A stretch of DNA of 64,000 nucleotides from positions 3,100,001 through 3,164,000 of the forward strand of contig NZ_CP133019.1 of the NCBI RefSeq assembly GCF_030866805.1. Reading direction: 5' to 3'. Position 1 is the stretch's first letter. Each line of letters opens with the position of its first letter. Position numbers and translations under genes: made by a program. This DNA comes from Microbacterium terrisoli. GTDB taxonomy: Bacteria > Actinomycetota > Actinomycetes > Actinomycetales > Microbacteriaceae. This document shows positions 32,501-41,567 of this stretch, in pieces. The notes under the pieces were generated by a model that ran no database searches, had not been told where the DNA came from, and saw nothing but the letters and a program-made list of their open reading frames with translations.

Positions 32501-32887
32501 CTACGCCGGGGCGCCGACCACACGCCCGTCGGGATCGCCCGCACGGCGCGGTCGCAGGACGGGCGGCAGCGGCCACGACAGCTCGAAGCGCTCGACGGGT
32601 GCATCGATCGCGCCGTAGTCGTCGGTCTGCACGACGATGCGGTCGGGGGTGACCTCGACCATCCGCACGCGCAGGGGTGCGGCATCCTCTCTCTCGAGCA
32701 TCCAGATGTCGGCGAGCCAGGCGATGCCGCGGGCCTCGAGGGCGGCTTCGGCCTCGAGCCACTCGGTGGGGGCGGATGCCTCGCGCCCGAGCAGATCGAC
32801 GGCGACCCAGCTGTCGCCATCGGGTCGGATCCACCCGACGAGTTCGCCGTCGTCTCGACGGTGCGGTGTCCAGTCCGAAGGGAGCAT
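32501..32887 (-). CDS. Conserved hypothetical protein
   Basis: 128 residues, acidic, no membrane segment or known motif. Tryptophan-rich beta-type text (GWIRPDGDSWVAVDLLG, IAWLADIWMLE, RIVVQTDDYGAID, FELSWPLPPVLRP) suggests a small beta-sandwich or Tudor-like fold, which is a guess. Ten bp separate it from the racemase gene, so they are probably cotranscribed. Function not recognised. Confidence 0.7.
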   Translation of the reverse strand: MLPSDWTPHRRDDGELVGWIRPDGDSWVAVDLLGREASAPTEWLEAEAALEARGIAWLADIWMLEREDAAPLRVRMVEVTPDRIVVQTDDYGAIDAPVERFELSWPLPPVLRPRRAGDPDGRVVGAPA

Positions 32888-32933
32888 CCGCTCACCTTAG
32901 CCGGTCGCCGCCGTGGGCCGGAATGAGCGGAGA

Positions 32934-33245
32934 TCAGTCGCGCAGCACTGAATCGAGAAGGCCCGGGAAGCGGGAGTCGAGGTCGTCGCGGCGCAGAGTG
33001 AGCAGCCGCTGGCGTCCCTGCGGTTCGTTGCGGATGACGCCCGCCTCGCGCAGCACCTTCATCAGGTGCGATCTGGTCGATTTCGGCAGATTCGGATCGG
33101 TCATCTGGCACGCGGCCATGTTCAGCGGACCGCCGGCGAGCTGACGGACGATCGCAAGGCGCTCGGGGTCGCTCAGCGCGAAGAGCACATCCGTGAGCTG
33201 CAACTCGGAGCGCTCCGGGTGTGTGAGTTCCGCGACGCCTGGCAT
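32934..33245 (-). CDS. ArsR-family (HTH) transcriptional regulator
   Basis: 103 residues, winged helix-turn-helix. ALSDPERLAIVRQLAGGPLNM forms the first helices; KSTRSHLMKVLREAGVI is the recognition helix region; QGRQRLLTLRRDDL is the wing. No ArsR/SmtB metal-binding ELCVCDL motif is present, so an effector other than metal is likely. The dyad immediately upstream of its start suggests autoregulation and control of the divergent MFS gene. Confidence 0.88.
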   Translation of the reverse strand: MPGVAELTHPERSELQLTDVLFALSDPERLAIVRQLAGGPLNMAACQMTDPNLPKSTRSHLMKVLREAGVIRNEPQGRQRLLTLRRDDLDSRFPGLLDSVLRD

Positions 33246-33249
33246 GGTT

Positions 33250-33269
33250 CGATAATAGTTGCACTATCG
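33250..33269. promoter_or_regulatory. Operator-like dyad for the ArsR-family regulator
   Basis: ATAGT-TGC-ACTAT, flanked by CGATA and CG, forms a dyad about 5 bp from the regulator's start codon and in the 80-bp divergent region shared with the MFS gene. The size and placement fit an ArsR-type operator. A second hairpin-like dyad GTTCGA...TCGAAC lies at 33293-33311. Confidence 0.6.
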
Positions 33270-33324
33270 TGAGATGTCATCTAGGCTCCATCCGTTCGAG
33301 TTTTTTCGAACAAAAGGAGCAACC

Positions 33325-34557
33325 ATGACCACGACCTCTTCCACCGTCTCCCGCGGCACCGCGATGGCCGGTGTCGCGTCTCGCGTTCAGCACCGCACGC
33401 CCTTCGGCTTCGTGCTGGCCATCGTCGCCCAGGTGGTGATGATGGCCGGCGCCAGCGCGCCGTCGCCGTTCTACCCGGTGCTGGCCCACAGGATCGGATT
33501 CGACACCGGGGTCATCGGCACCGTGTTCGCGGCGTACGCCGTGGCCGTGCTGCTGACGCTGCTCACGGCCGGATCGCTCTCCGACCATGTCGGCCGGCGC
33601 CCCGTCGCCATCGCCGGGCTCGTGCTGCTGGCGGGGAGCATGTTCGTGTTCTGGCACGCCGACTCGGTTGCGCTGCTGATTCTGGCCCGCATCGTGCAGG
33701 GCGTGGCGAGTGGTCTGCTCATCTCGACGCTGTCGGCGGCCACCCTCGATCTCGCCCCTGAAGGCCGCACCGGCCTCGCCGCCCTGTGGAACGCCCTGGC
33801 ACCCGGGATCGGCCTGGCCCTCGGCGCGATCCTGTCGGGCATCGCGCTGGATGTCACCGGGGCTCCCCTCGCTGAGGTGTTCGCCGCCATGACCATGGCC
33901 TTCGTCGTGCTGGCGGCTCTGTTCGCGCTCGTCCCCGAAACCGCTCCGCGACGTCCTGGTGCGTGGCGGTCGCTGCGATTCCGACTGGTGGTGCCCGGCG
34001 CGGTCCGCGCCGACTTCTGGCGCTCGGTTCCGGCCGTGGTGGCCGGCTGGGCGACCGGGGGGCTCTTCCTCTCGCTCGGCGCGAACATCGTGCGCGACCA
34101 GCTCGGCGCCGGCGGGCACATCTGGCAGGCCCTTCCTGTCACGCTGCTCGCCGGGGCCGGTGCCGTCGCAGCGTTCACCATCCGCCGCCGCACGCCGCGG
34201 ACCACGCTGATCTTCGGCACCGGCGCACTGGCCGCAGGCACGGCGCTGTCGCTCGTGGCACTCGCGGTGACGTCGCTGCCGCTCTACCTGGCCGCCGTCG
34301 TGGTGACCGGGAGGGGCTTCGGCACCGCGTTCTCGGGCGTGCTCGCCTGGCTCTCACCCAAGATCCCGTCGACCGAGCGCGCCGACACGCTCGCCATGAT
34401 CTTCCTCGTCGCCTACCTCGCCTTCGGCGTGCCGGCGGTGATCGCGGGGATGCTCGTGAGTGCGCTGCCGATCGGCACGGTCTGCCTCGGATACGGCGCC
34501 GTGGTCATCGCCTTGGCCCTGATCGCCCTCATCCTGCGCGTGCGGCGCGCCGACTGA
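33325..34557 (+). CDS. MFS transporter
   Basis: 410 residues, about 12 membrane spans. MFS signature between spans 2 and 3: GSLSDHVGRRPVAIAG. The loop between halves (about 200-220) is basic. Family-level similarity to drug or metabolite efflux pumps; the substrate is not evident. Start ATG 33325 has AAAGGAG six bases upstream, and the longer reading from 33259 would run through the operator. It is divergent from the ArsR-like repressor and probably controlled by it. Confidence 0.9.
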   Translation: MTTTSSTVSRGTAMAGVASRVQHRTPFGFVLAIVAQVVMMAGASAPSPFYPVLAHRIGFDTGVIGTVFAAYAVAVLLTLLTAGSLSDHVGRRPVAIAGLVLLAGSMFVFWHADSVALLILARIVQGVASGLLISTLSAATLDLAPEGRTGLAALWNALAPGIGLALGAILSGIALDVTGAPLAEVFAAMTMAFVVLAALFALVPETAPRRPGAWRSLRFRLVVPGAVRADFWRSVPAVVAGWATGGLFLSLGANIVRDQLGAGGHIWQALPVTLLAGAGAVAAFTIRRRTPRTTLIFGTGALAAGTALSLVALAVTSLPLYLAAVVVTGRGFGTAFSGVLAWLSPKIPSTERADTLAMIFLVAYLAFGVPAVIAGMLVSALPIGTVCLGYGAVVIALALIALILRVRRAD

Positions 34558-34593
34558 GGCGACCCGCAGCGTCGCGTGGCCCCGTCGGCGGGC

Positions 34594-35313
34594 TCAGCGA
34601 GCAGCGACGAACAGGTACCCGCGCGTGTCGTCGAACCCGCCGACGACCAGGCCCCCGGCGAGACGGGCTAGGAACGCGTCACGTACCCGCACGCGCCATG
34701 CTGCAGCATCCTGCGCCGACTGCGCCCGCACCGCTTCGATGTCTGCGGGAACGGCGACGGATGCCACGACCCGCGCGTCGTCCGGCGCTGCAGTCGAAGG
34801 GCGCGTCAGGTTCCACTCGACCAGCAGCCGGTCGGACGCGTCGCCGCGGTTGACACCGTCGTCCATCGCACCGTAGTGGTCGACGAGATACTCGACCACG
34901 TGGGCACCCAGCGCCCGCAGATTGAAGTGCGCGTTGCGGGCGACGAGTGGGTCGAACGTCCAGGTGATGCGCTCGACGCCGTGTGACAGCGCCCACTCCC
35001 GCTGATGCCGTTTGAGGGTGTGGCCGATGCCGTGGCCACGATAGACGGGCAGGATGCCGGTGATGTGCGAGTGCATCGACCGGGCGCCGGGCTCGGCGAA
35101 GAACGCCGCCGAGGCGCCGATCATGCGGTCGCCGTCATAGACGCCGACCGTGTAGTTGCCCGAATGGGCGAGGGCGCGCAGCAGGTTCGGCGGCATGCCG
35201 CTGCCGTCCCCGCCCCACACCTCGCTGAGGACACGGGATGCCGCGAACACGGCATCGACGGTGCGCAGCTCGCGGATGCTGATGTCGGCGGCGGGCGCGG
35301 TGGTTTCGGCCAT
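34594..35313 (-). CDS. GNAT-family acyltransferase (COG3375-like)
   Basis: 239 residues. The acyl-CoA-binding GNAT core is ITGILPVYRGHGIGHTLKRHQREWAL (R/Q-x-x-G-x-G/A type). ERITWTFDPLVARNAHFNLRALGA downstream is typical of the group related to N-succinyltransferases found with N-acylamino acid racemases. A second GNAT-like half follows but is weak. The ATG at 35313 begins the natural N-terminus (MAETTAPAADISIRELR). Succinylation of amino acids is an inference from family and from the nearby racemase gene. Confidence 0.8.
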   Translation of the reverse strand: MAETTAPAADISIRELRTVDAVFAASRVLSEVWGGDGSGMPPNLLRALAHSGNYTVGVYDGDRMIGASAAFFAEPGARSMHSHITGILPVYRGHGIGHTLKRHQREWALSHGVERITWTFDPLVARNAHFNLRALGAHVVEYLVDHYGAMDDGVNRGDASDRLLVEWNLTRPSTAAPDDARVVASVAVPADIEAVRAQSAQDAAAWRVRVRDAFLARLAGGLVVGGFDDTRGYLFVAAR

Positions 35314-35357
35314 GATCCATGGTCGCACCGCCGGCGCCGCCGCTGTGGCCGCCGTCG

Positions 35358-36359
35358 TCAGGTCGTCGAGAACGCGGCGTCGAATGCGGCGTCCGGCGGA
35401 GTGATCGCGTTGAGCTTGCGCACGTACGCGAGCGCTTCGGGGGCACCCTGAAGGCGATCCATTCCGGCGTCTTCCCACTCGACCGAGGTGGGGCCGTCAT
35501 AGCCGATCGCATTCAGCGCACGGAACAGCGGCTCCCAGGGCACCTGTCCATGCGCCGTCGAGATGAACGTCCAGCCACGGCGCGGGTTGGCCCACGGCAG
35601 GTGCGACCCGAGCACTCCGTTGCGTCCGTCGAGGTTCGTGACCGACTCCTTCACGTGCACATGGAAGATGTGCGGCGCGAAGTCGAGGACGAACGCGATC
35701 GGGTCGAGCTGCTGCCACATGAAGTGCGACGGGTCGAAGTTGATCCCGAAGCTCTCGCGGTGGCCGATGGCCTCGAGCGTCGCCTTGGCCGTCCAGTAGT
35801 CGTATGCGATCTCGGAGGGATGCACTTCCAGCGCGAAGCGCACACCCACCTCTTCGAACACGTCCAGGATCGGATGCCACCGCTGCGCGAAGTCGCGGTA
35901 GCCCGCCGCGATCCATTCGTCCGACGCGGGCGGGAACATCGCCACGGCCTTCCAGATCGATGACCCGGTGAAGCCGGTGACCGTCTTCACGCCCAGGGCG
36001 GCGGCGAACCGTGCCGTCATCTTGAGCTCTTCGGCCGCACGCTGGCGCACACCCTCCGGATCGCCGTCTCCCCAGACGCGGTCGTTCAGGATGTCGCGGT
36101 GCCGCTCGTCGATCGGGTCGTCGCACACCGCCTGACCGGCCAAGTGGTTCGAGATCGTCCACACCTTCAGCCCGTTGCGTTCGAGGATGTCTCGGCGCGA
36201 CTGCACATAGGCCGCGTCGTCCCAGCGCCCGACGTCGATGTGGTCACCCCAGCAGGCGATCTCCAGCCCGTCGTATCCCCACTCTCCGGCAAGCCGTGCC
36301 ACCTCCTCGAACGGCAGGTCGGCCCACTGGCCGGTGAACAGTGTGATCGGACGTGTCAT
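35358..36359 (-). CDS. Sugar phosphate isomerase/epimerase (xylose isomerase-like TIM barrel)
   Basis: 333 residues, AP-endonuclease/xylose-isomerase-like TIM barrel. [16 protein letters not shown] (first strand), [38 protein letters not shown] and TSVEWED supply the metal-binding Glu/His/Asp residues of the family. In this operon, with an oxidoreductase of the Gfo/Idh/MocA family, it is likely to dehydrate or isomerise a keto-sugar or inositol derivative. The start is ATG 36359. It follows the oxidoreductase by about 27 bp. Confidence 0.9.
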   Translation of the reverse strand: MTRPITLFTGQWADLPFEEVARLAGEWGYDGLEIACWGDHIDVGRWDDAAYVQSRRDILERNGLKVWTISNHLAGQAVCDDPIDERHRDILNDRVWGDGDPEGVRQRAAEELKMTARFAAALGVKTVTGFTGSSIWKAVAMFPPASDEWIAAGYRDFAQRWHPILDVFEEVGVRFALEVHPSEIAYDYWTAKATLEAIGHRESFGINFDPSHFMWQQLDPIAFVLDFAPHIFHVHVKESVTNLDGRNGVLGSHLPWANPRRGWTFISTAHGQVPWEPLFRALNAIGYDGPTSVEWEDAGMDRLQGAPEALAYVRKLNAITPPDAAFDAAFSTT

Positions 36360-36386
36360 GTCTCCTCCTCGATGTCTGACGGATTC

Positions 36387-37568
36387 TCACGCCGGGATGT
36401 ACGCCGCCGTGCGCACCCATCCGGAATTGTCGCGTGCACTCTGCTCGACCGCCGCCAGCACACGCTGCACGCCCAGCCCTTCGGCGAACGAGGGGTGCGG
36501 CTGGGACCCGTCATGGATCGCCGTGACCAGATCGACGACCTGATGCACGAACCCGTGCTCGTAGCCCAGCATGTGCCCCGCCGGCCACCATGCGCCGATG
36601 TACGGATGCGTCGGCTCGGTGACCAGAACCTTCGTGAAGCCCTGCAGCTCGGCCGGGGCGGTGCGATCGTAGTGATGCAGGACATTCAGCTCTTCGAGAT
36701 CGAAGGCCAGCGCGCCGCGATCGCCCGAGACCTCGAGCGTGAGCGAGTTCTTGCGACCGGTGGCGAATCGCGTGGCCTCGAACGAGGCGAGCGCACCGCC
36801 GGCCAGTCGGCCCGTGAAGATCGCCACGTCGTCGACGGTGACTGCTCCCCGACCGTCGCCGGCGACTCCGGACAGTCCCGCACCCGCTGCCAGCAGCGGC
36901 CGCTCGGCCACGATGGTCTCCACGGTCCCCGACACCGCCTCGATCGTCTCGCCCGTGACGAACTGGGCCATGTCGATGATGTGCGCACCGATGTCACCCA
37001 GCGCCCCCGAGCCGGCATGCTCGCGCTGCAGACGCCAGGCCAGCGGTGCATCGGGGTCGACGAGCCAGTCCTGCCGATAGGCGGCCCGAACCTGCTGCAC
37101 GCGCCCGATCCGCCCTTGTGCGATCAGGTCGCGCATGAGGGTGACAGCGGGCACACGTCGATAGGTGAAGCCCACCATCGCAATGCGACCGCGTGCGGCG
37201 GCGGCATCGGCCGCCGCCAGCATCTGCGACGCCTCCTCGACCGTGTTGGCCAAGGGCTTCTCGCACAGCACGTGCTTGCCCGCCTCCAGCGCGGCGATCG
37301 CGATCTCGGCGTGCAGGTCACCCGGCGTGACGACGTCGATGACGTCGATGTCGTCACGCGCGATGACCTCGCGCCAGTCGGTCGCTGACTCGGCCCATCC
37401 CCACTTCTGCGCCGCCTGCGCGACCCCGGCGGCATCGCGGCCCACCACGACCGCCATCTCGACATCGACCGGGAGGTCGAACACCGCAGGTGCCTGTCGC
37501 CACCCGACCGAGTGCGCGGCTCCCATGAACCCGTGGCCGATCATGGCGATGCGCAGTTTGTCTCTCAC
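36387..37568 (-). CDS. Gfo/Idh/MocA-family oxidoreductase
   Basis: 393 residues, NAD(P)-dependent dehydrogenase. The Rossmann motif is GHGFMGAAHSVGW (about 10-22), and CEKPLANT is the catalytic EKP motif. The C-terminal domain shows FVTGETIEAVSGTVET as in sugar/inositol dehydrogenases. Substrate likely a pyranose or cyclitol taken up by the adjacent ABC transporter. Start: the minus-strand GTG (M in protein) at 37568 is preceded by GGAGGAACG. It lies between the transporter's binding protein and the TIM-barrel enzyme in one minus-strand operon. Confidence 0.92.
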   Translation of the reverse strand: MRDKLRIAMIGHGFMGAAHSVGWRQAPAVFDLPVDVEMAVVVGRDAAGVAQAAQKWGWAESATDWREVIARDDIDVIDVVTPGDLHAEIAIAALEAGKHVLCEKPLANTVEEASQMLAAADAAAARGRIAMVGFTYRRVPAVTLMRDLIAQGRIGRVQQVRAAYRQDWLVDPDAPLAWRLQREHAGSGALGDIGAHIIDMAQFVTGETIEAVSGTVETIVAERPLLAAGAGLSGVAGDGRGAVTVDDVAIFTGRLAGGALASFEATRFATGRKNSLTLEVSGDRGALAFDLEELNVLHHYDRTAPAELQGFTKVLVTEPTHPYIGAWWPAGHMLGYEHGFVHQVVDLVTAIHDGSQPHPSFAEGLGVQRVLAAVEQSARDNSGWVRTAAYIPA

Positions 37569-37629
37569 GAACCGTTCCTCCCGGTCGGGGCGCGGGGCGC
37601 CGCGAAGCGTCCCGCGCCGTGGCTGATGC

Positions 37630-38676
37630 TCAGGACTTGAAGGCCAGGTCGATGAACTGGTCGACGTTGTCCTTCGTGACCACCGGAGCGTCCAGCACGA
37701 CCCGGTTCGGGATGCTGGGGGTGACCAGATCGCTCATCGTCTTGCTCTGCGCGATCAGTCGCGCCATGGCGATGCCGTCGGCCGCCTGCGTCGACGGGTA
37801 GATCACCGTCGCCTTCAGCACGCTGTCGTCGGCCTTGATGGCGTCCATCGCGTTCTTCGAGCCCGCGCCGCCCATCATGAAGAACTCGTCGCGGCCGGCC
37901 GAGTTGATGGCTGCCATCACGCCGATGCCCTGGTCGTCGTCATGGTTCCAGATCGCGTCGATCTTGGGGTTGGCAGCCAGCAGCTGGGACGCGGCCGACT
38001 CGCCTCCGGCGACCGTGAAGTCGGCGGCGACGCGTGCGTCCACGTTCAGCCCGCAATCGTTCAGGGCATCCTTGAACCCCTTCGACCGGTCCTGCGTCAG
38101 CGGCAGCGAATCGATGCCGGCGATCTCCGCGACGAACGATCCGGGCTTGTCACCCAGCTGGCTGCAGATGTAGGTTCCCGCGCTGACACCCATGCCGTAG
38201 TTGTCGCCGAGGACCGTGGTGCGCGCGGCGAACGGACTCGAGAACTCGCGGTCGACGTTGATCACCGGAATGCCGGCCTGCATCGCCTTGATCGCGACCT
38301 CGGTCAGCGCCGCGCCGTCGGTGGGCAGCAGCACGATGGCATCCACCTTCTCGTTGATGAAGGTCTCGACTGCGGCGATCTGGGCGTTGGCGTCGTTCGT
38401 GCCTTCGGCCAGTTTGAGCGTCACATCGTCGAACCCTGCGGCGGCATTCTGCGCGCCGGTGTTGATCGCGCCGAGCCAGCCGTGGTCTGCGGCAGGACCG
38501 GAGAAGCCGATCACGACGGTGTCGCCGGATGCGGCGTTCTCGTCGCTGGTGGTGCCCTTCTTGCCGTCAGTGCCCGAGTTGCCCGAGCTGGTACAGCCGG
38601 CCAGGAGTGCGACGGCGGCGAGCGCCGAAACGCCGGCGACGACGAATCGTGACGCTCTGGTACGGAAGGTGTACAT
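37630..38676 (-). CDS. Sugar ABC transporter substrate-binding lipoprotein
   Basis: 348 residues, periplasmic-binding-protein type 1 (ribose-binding-like) fold. Signal peptide with lipobox LLAGC, giving a lipidated Cys28. The mature start is a Ser/Gly/Asp linker. Ligand-fold hallmarks: VVIGFSGPAADHGWLGAI, VDAIVLLPTDGAALTEVAI, IPVINVDREF, DAIWNHDDDQGIGVMAAI. Start ATG 38676 has AAGGAGG. The gene is divergent from its ATPase and permease genes, an arrangement of split ABC operons around a shared regulatory region. Confidence 0.93.
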   Translation of the reverse strand: MYTFRTRASRFVVAGVSALAAVALLAGCTSSGNSGTDGKKGTTSDENAASGDTVVIGFSGPAADHGWLGAINTGAQNAAAGFDDVTLKLAEGTNDANAQIAAVETFINEKVDAIVLLPTDGAALTEVAIKAMQAGIPVINVDREFSSPFAARTTVLGDNYGMGVSAGTYICSQLGDKPGSFVAEIAGIDSLPLTQDRSKGFKDALNDCGLNVDARVAADFTVAGGESAASQLLAANPKIDAIWNHDDDQGIGVMAAINSAGRDEFFMMGGAGSKNAMDAIKADDSVLKATVIYPSTQAADGIAMARLIAQSKTMSDLVTPSIPNRVVLDAPVVTKDNVDQFIDLAFKS

Positions 38677-38743
38677 GTGATTCCTCCTTGAATGCGCGTG
38701 CAGGTCGACGCCTCGAACTTCGGTCGGACACGCTGACGCGACC

Positions 38744-38773
38744 ACCGTAGCAGAAGTGTCCGACAATTGGTCA
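38744..38773 (-). promoter_or_regulatory. Promoter with embedded operator for the sugar-binding protein gene
   Basis: On the minus strand, TGACCA and TACGGT are spaced 18 bp and could be -35 and -10 elements. The spacer contains the dyad TGTC-C-GACA (38757-38765), flanked by AA and TT-type bases. A second TCGGACA half-site lies at 38724-38730. The adjacent ROK-family gene is the obvious candidate regulator. Confidence 0.45.
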
Positions 38774-38909
38774 GCTTCTGTTTAAAGCCATGCAAAAGCC
38801 TCATTCGCCGTCGCAGGGTCGATTTACGCAGAATCTCAGGCGTCATCACGGACCCTTCCGGATGCCTCCCTGGCGCTGAGGACGTCTGGATGCCGAGAGT
38901 CCATCATGT

Positions 38910-38915
38910 TATGGT
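38910..38915 (+). promoter_or_regulatory. -10 element suggesting a leaderless ATPase transcript
   Basis: TATGGT ends 6 bp before the GTG start codon of the ATPase gene. No Shine-Dalgarno sequence lies upstream. Transcription would begin at or next to the start codon, which is common for actinobacterial leaderless mRNAs. Confidence 0.45.
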
Positions 38916-38921
38916 TATCGT

Positions 38922-40442
38922 GTGATCAAAGCTGACCATGTCCCGCCAATACTCGAGGTGCGAGGGATCACCAAGTCCTTCGCCGGTGTCCATGCTCTGC
39001 GCAGCGTCGACCTCGAGGTGCTTCCCGGTGAAGTGCACTGCATTCTGGGGCAGAACGGCGCGGGCAAGTCGACCCTGATCAAGGTCCTCGCCGGCGTGCA
39101 CCAGCCCGACAGTGGCACGATCACCTGGAACGGGCAGGCGATCGCGATCGACGATCCGCAGGCAGCCCTCGAGGCCGGCATCGCCACGATGTATCAGGAA
39201 CTGGATGTCGTGGAAGGTCTCACGATCGCCGAGAACGTGTTCCTGGGGCATGAGCTGGCACGGGGCGGCTTCAGTCGCCGCAGCGCCGCAGCACGTCAGA
39301 CGCGCGAGCTGCTGGAGCGTCTCGGCCACGGATCGCTGTCACCGCACACCGAGGTCGGCACGCTCAGCGCTGCCAACAAGCAGATCGTCAGCATGGCGCG
39401 GGCGCTGTCGCACGACATCAAGCTGATCATCATGGACGAGCCCTCGGCCGTCCTCGACTCCGAAGAGGTCAAGAACCTCTTCCACGTCGTGCGCGACCTC
39501 ACCTCCCAGGGCATCGCGGTGGTCTACATCACGCATCGACTCGAGGAGATCAGGCAGATCGGCGATCGCATCACGGTGCTCAAGGACGGTCGGAGCACCG
39601 CCGGCGGCCTGCTGGTGGCCGACACGCCCACACCCGAGCTCATCCGCCTGATGACCGGGCGCTCGGTCGACAACGTGTTCCCGCCGGCCGTCCCGGTGCC
39701 GGTGGACGCGCCCGTCGTCCTCGACGTCGCGGGGCTGAGCCTGCCCGGCGTCTTCACGGACGTGTCTTTCTCGGTGCGCGCCGGTGAGATCGTCGGTCTG
39801 GCAGGTCTGGTCGGGTCCGGGCGATCGGAGATCCTCGAGACGATCTACGGTGCACGACGGTCCGGCGCTGGAGCGGTCAGCGTGGGCGGCACACGACTGC
39901 GCCCGGGGTCGACCTCGGCCGCGGTCGCCGCCGGCGTGGGTCTCTCGCCCGAGGAGCGCAAGAGCCAGGGCCTCATCCTCGACGAGTCGATCTTCGTCAA
40001 CGTGACGCTGTCGTCGATGTCGCGATTCGCCAAAGCCGGATTCCTCGACGAGAGGTCGGAGCGTGCGGCGGTGCGCGAGCAGATCGCCGCCCTGGATCTG
40101 CGCCCCGCCGACCCCGATCGACCGGCCGCCACGCTGTCGGGCGGCAACCAGCAGAAGATCCTGCTGGCACGGTGGCTCGTGCACGGCACGCGCGTCCTGC
40201 TGCTGGACGAGCCCACCCGCGGCGTCGACGTCGGCGCGCGCACCGAGATCTATACCCTGATCCAGCGTCTTGCCGCCGCCGGCAACGCCATCGTGGTCGT
40301 CTCCAGTGAGATCGAAGAGGTCCTGGGCCTGGCCGACACCGTACTGGTCATCGCGGAGGGTCGCGTCCTGGCGACCGCACCCGCATCGAGCATCGACGAG
40401 CACGGAGTGCTCAATCTGGTCATGAGAGGAGTCGCCGCGTGA
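38922..40442 (+). CDS. Sugar ABC transporter ATP-binding protein (RbsA/MglA type)
   Basis: 506 residues, two ABC domains as in RbsA/MglA. The first has Walker A GQNGAGKST (43-51), a degenerate signature LSAANKQ typical of this family, and IMDEPSAVL. The second has the characteristic P-loop-lacking AGLVGSGRSEI, signature LSGGNQQK and DEPTRGVDVG. It drives import of the sugar-like compound bound by the divergent lipoprotein. Start GTG 38922 lacks a ribosome binding site; the mRNA is probably leaderless. It overlaps the permease by 4 bp. Confidence 0.92.
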   Translation: MIKADHVPPILEVRGITKSFAGVHALRSVDLEVLPGEVHCILGQNGAGKSTLIKVLAGVHQPDSGTITWNGQAIAIDDPQAALEAGIATMYQELDVVEGLTIAENVFLGHELARGGFSRRSAAARQTRELLERLGHGSLSPHTEVGTLSAANKQIVSMARALSHDIKLIIMDEPSAVLDSEEVKNLFHVVRDLTSQGIAVVYITHRLEEIRQIGDRITVLKDGRSTAGGLLVADTPTPELIRLMTGRSVDNVFPPAVPVPVDAPVVLDVAGLSLPGVFTDVSFSVRAGEIVGLAGLVGSGRSEILETIYGARRSGAGAVSVGGTRLRPGSTSAAVAAGVGLSPEERKSQGLILDESIFVNVTLSSMSRFAKAGFLDERSERAAVREQIAALDLRPADPDRPAATLSGGNQQKILLARWLVHGTRVLLLDEPTRGVDVGARTEIYTLIQRLAAAGNAIVVVSSEIEEVLGLADTVLVIAEGRVLATAPASSIDEHGVLNLVMRGVAA

Positions 40443-41476
40443 GCGAGCAGACCACCACCGGCACCGAGCAGTCGGCGCCGGTCACCCCACCATCGTCCGG
40501 ATCTCTCCTGCAGCGCACGCTCTCGGGATCGGTGGGCCGCAACCTCGGCCTCGTCGTGGCGCTCCTGGTCATCGTCGTGGCCGGCGCGATCACCGCCGGC
40601 GACACCTTCATGACCTGGAACAACACGCTCACGATCCTGCGTCAGGCCTCGATCATCGGCGTGATCAGCGTCGGGACGACATTCGTCATCATCGCCGGCG
40701 GGATCGACCTGTCGGTCGGCGCGGTCATGGCCCTCGCCTCGGTCGTGGCCACGCTGGATGCCGTGCAGCAGACCGCGTCGAGCTCGCACTGGATCGTCAT
40801 GGTCGTGTTCGCCCTCGCCGTCGGCACGGCGGCCGGCCTGGTCAACGGCATCGTGATCGCCTACGGGCAGGTCGTCGCCTTCATGGCGACGCTCGCAATG
40901 CTCGTCGCCGCCCGCGGGCTGGCCGAGATCCTGGCCGAGAAGCGCACCCTGGTCATCGAGGAGCGCGAGTTCGTGACGTTCTTCAACGAGGACATCCTGG
41001 GCGTCGACATCCTGATCTGGATCTTCGCGATCGTGGCGGTGGCGGGATGGATCCTGCTCAACCGCACGACGTTCGGGCGACGCACCGTCGCGATCGGCGG
41101 CAACCCCGAGGCGTCGCGACTGGCGGGGATCAACGTCAAGCGCCACATGGTGTGGCTTTACGTGATCGGCGGGTTCACCGCCGGCATCGCCGCGGTGATG
41201 ATCCTCGGACGCACCACGGCGGGCACCTCGACGCACGGCACGCTGTACGAGCTGGACGCGATCGCCGCCGTGGTCGTGGGCGGCACCCTGCTCATCGGCG
41301 GGCGCGGCACGATCACCGGCACGGTGCTGGGTGTGCTGATCTTCGCCACCCTGTCGAACGTGTTCGTGCAGAACAACCTCTCCTCGTCGGTGCAGGCCGT
41401 CGCCAAGGGCGTGATCATCGTCGTCGCGGTGCTGCTGCAGCAGCGATTCGCCAAGACCGCACGACAATCGTCCTGA
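40439..41476 (+). CDS. Sugar ABC transporter permease (RbsC type)
   Basis: 345 residues with about nine or ten hydrophobic segments after a hydrophilic N-terminus (about 1-40). The RbsC/BPD_transp_2 signature is clear: GIDLSVGAVMALASVVA near 80-100, AYGQVVAFMATLAMLVAARGLAE, AIGGNPEASRLAGINV as the coupling loop, and GRGTITGTVLGVLI. Forms the membrane channel of the importer. Translation coupled with the ATPase by a GTGA overlap. A GC-rich hairpin follows the stop. Confidence 0.93.
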   Translation: MSEQTTTGTEQSAPVTPPSSGSLLQRTLSGSVGRNLGLVVALLVIVVAGAITAGDTFMTWNNTLTILRQASIIGVISVGTTFVIIAGGIDLSVGAVMALASVVATLDAVQQTASSSHWIVMVVFALAVGTAAGLVNGIVIAYGQVVAFMATLAMLVAARGLAEILAEKRTLVIEEREFVTFFNEDILGVDILIWIFAIVAVAGWILLNRTTFGRRTVAIGGNPEASRLAGINVKRHMVWLYVIGGFTAGIAAVMILGRTTAGTSTHGTLYELDAIAAVVVGGTLLIGGRGTITGTVLGVLIFATLSNVFVQNNLSSSVQAVAKGVIIVVAVLLQQRFAKTARQSS

Positions 41477-41485
41477 GGCCTACCC

Positions 41486-41509
41486 GCGGGTGGGTCAGTG
41501 ATCACCCGC
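41486..41509 (+). terminator. Hairpin after the permease gene
   Basis: GCGGGTG and CACCCGC pair around a 10-nt loop a few bases past the permease stop. No T-run follows. It may reduce read-through into the ROK regulator or stabilise the upstream mRNA. Confidence 0.35.
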
Positions 41510-41567
41510 CAGAAGCGATACGTGTTCGGCCGATGATGCCGAGTGATTGACTGGACGTGTGACACAA

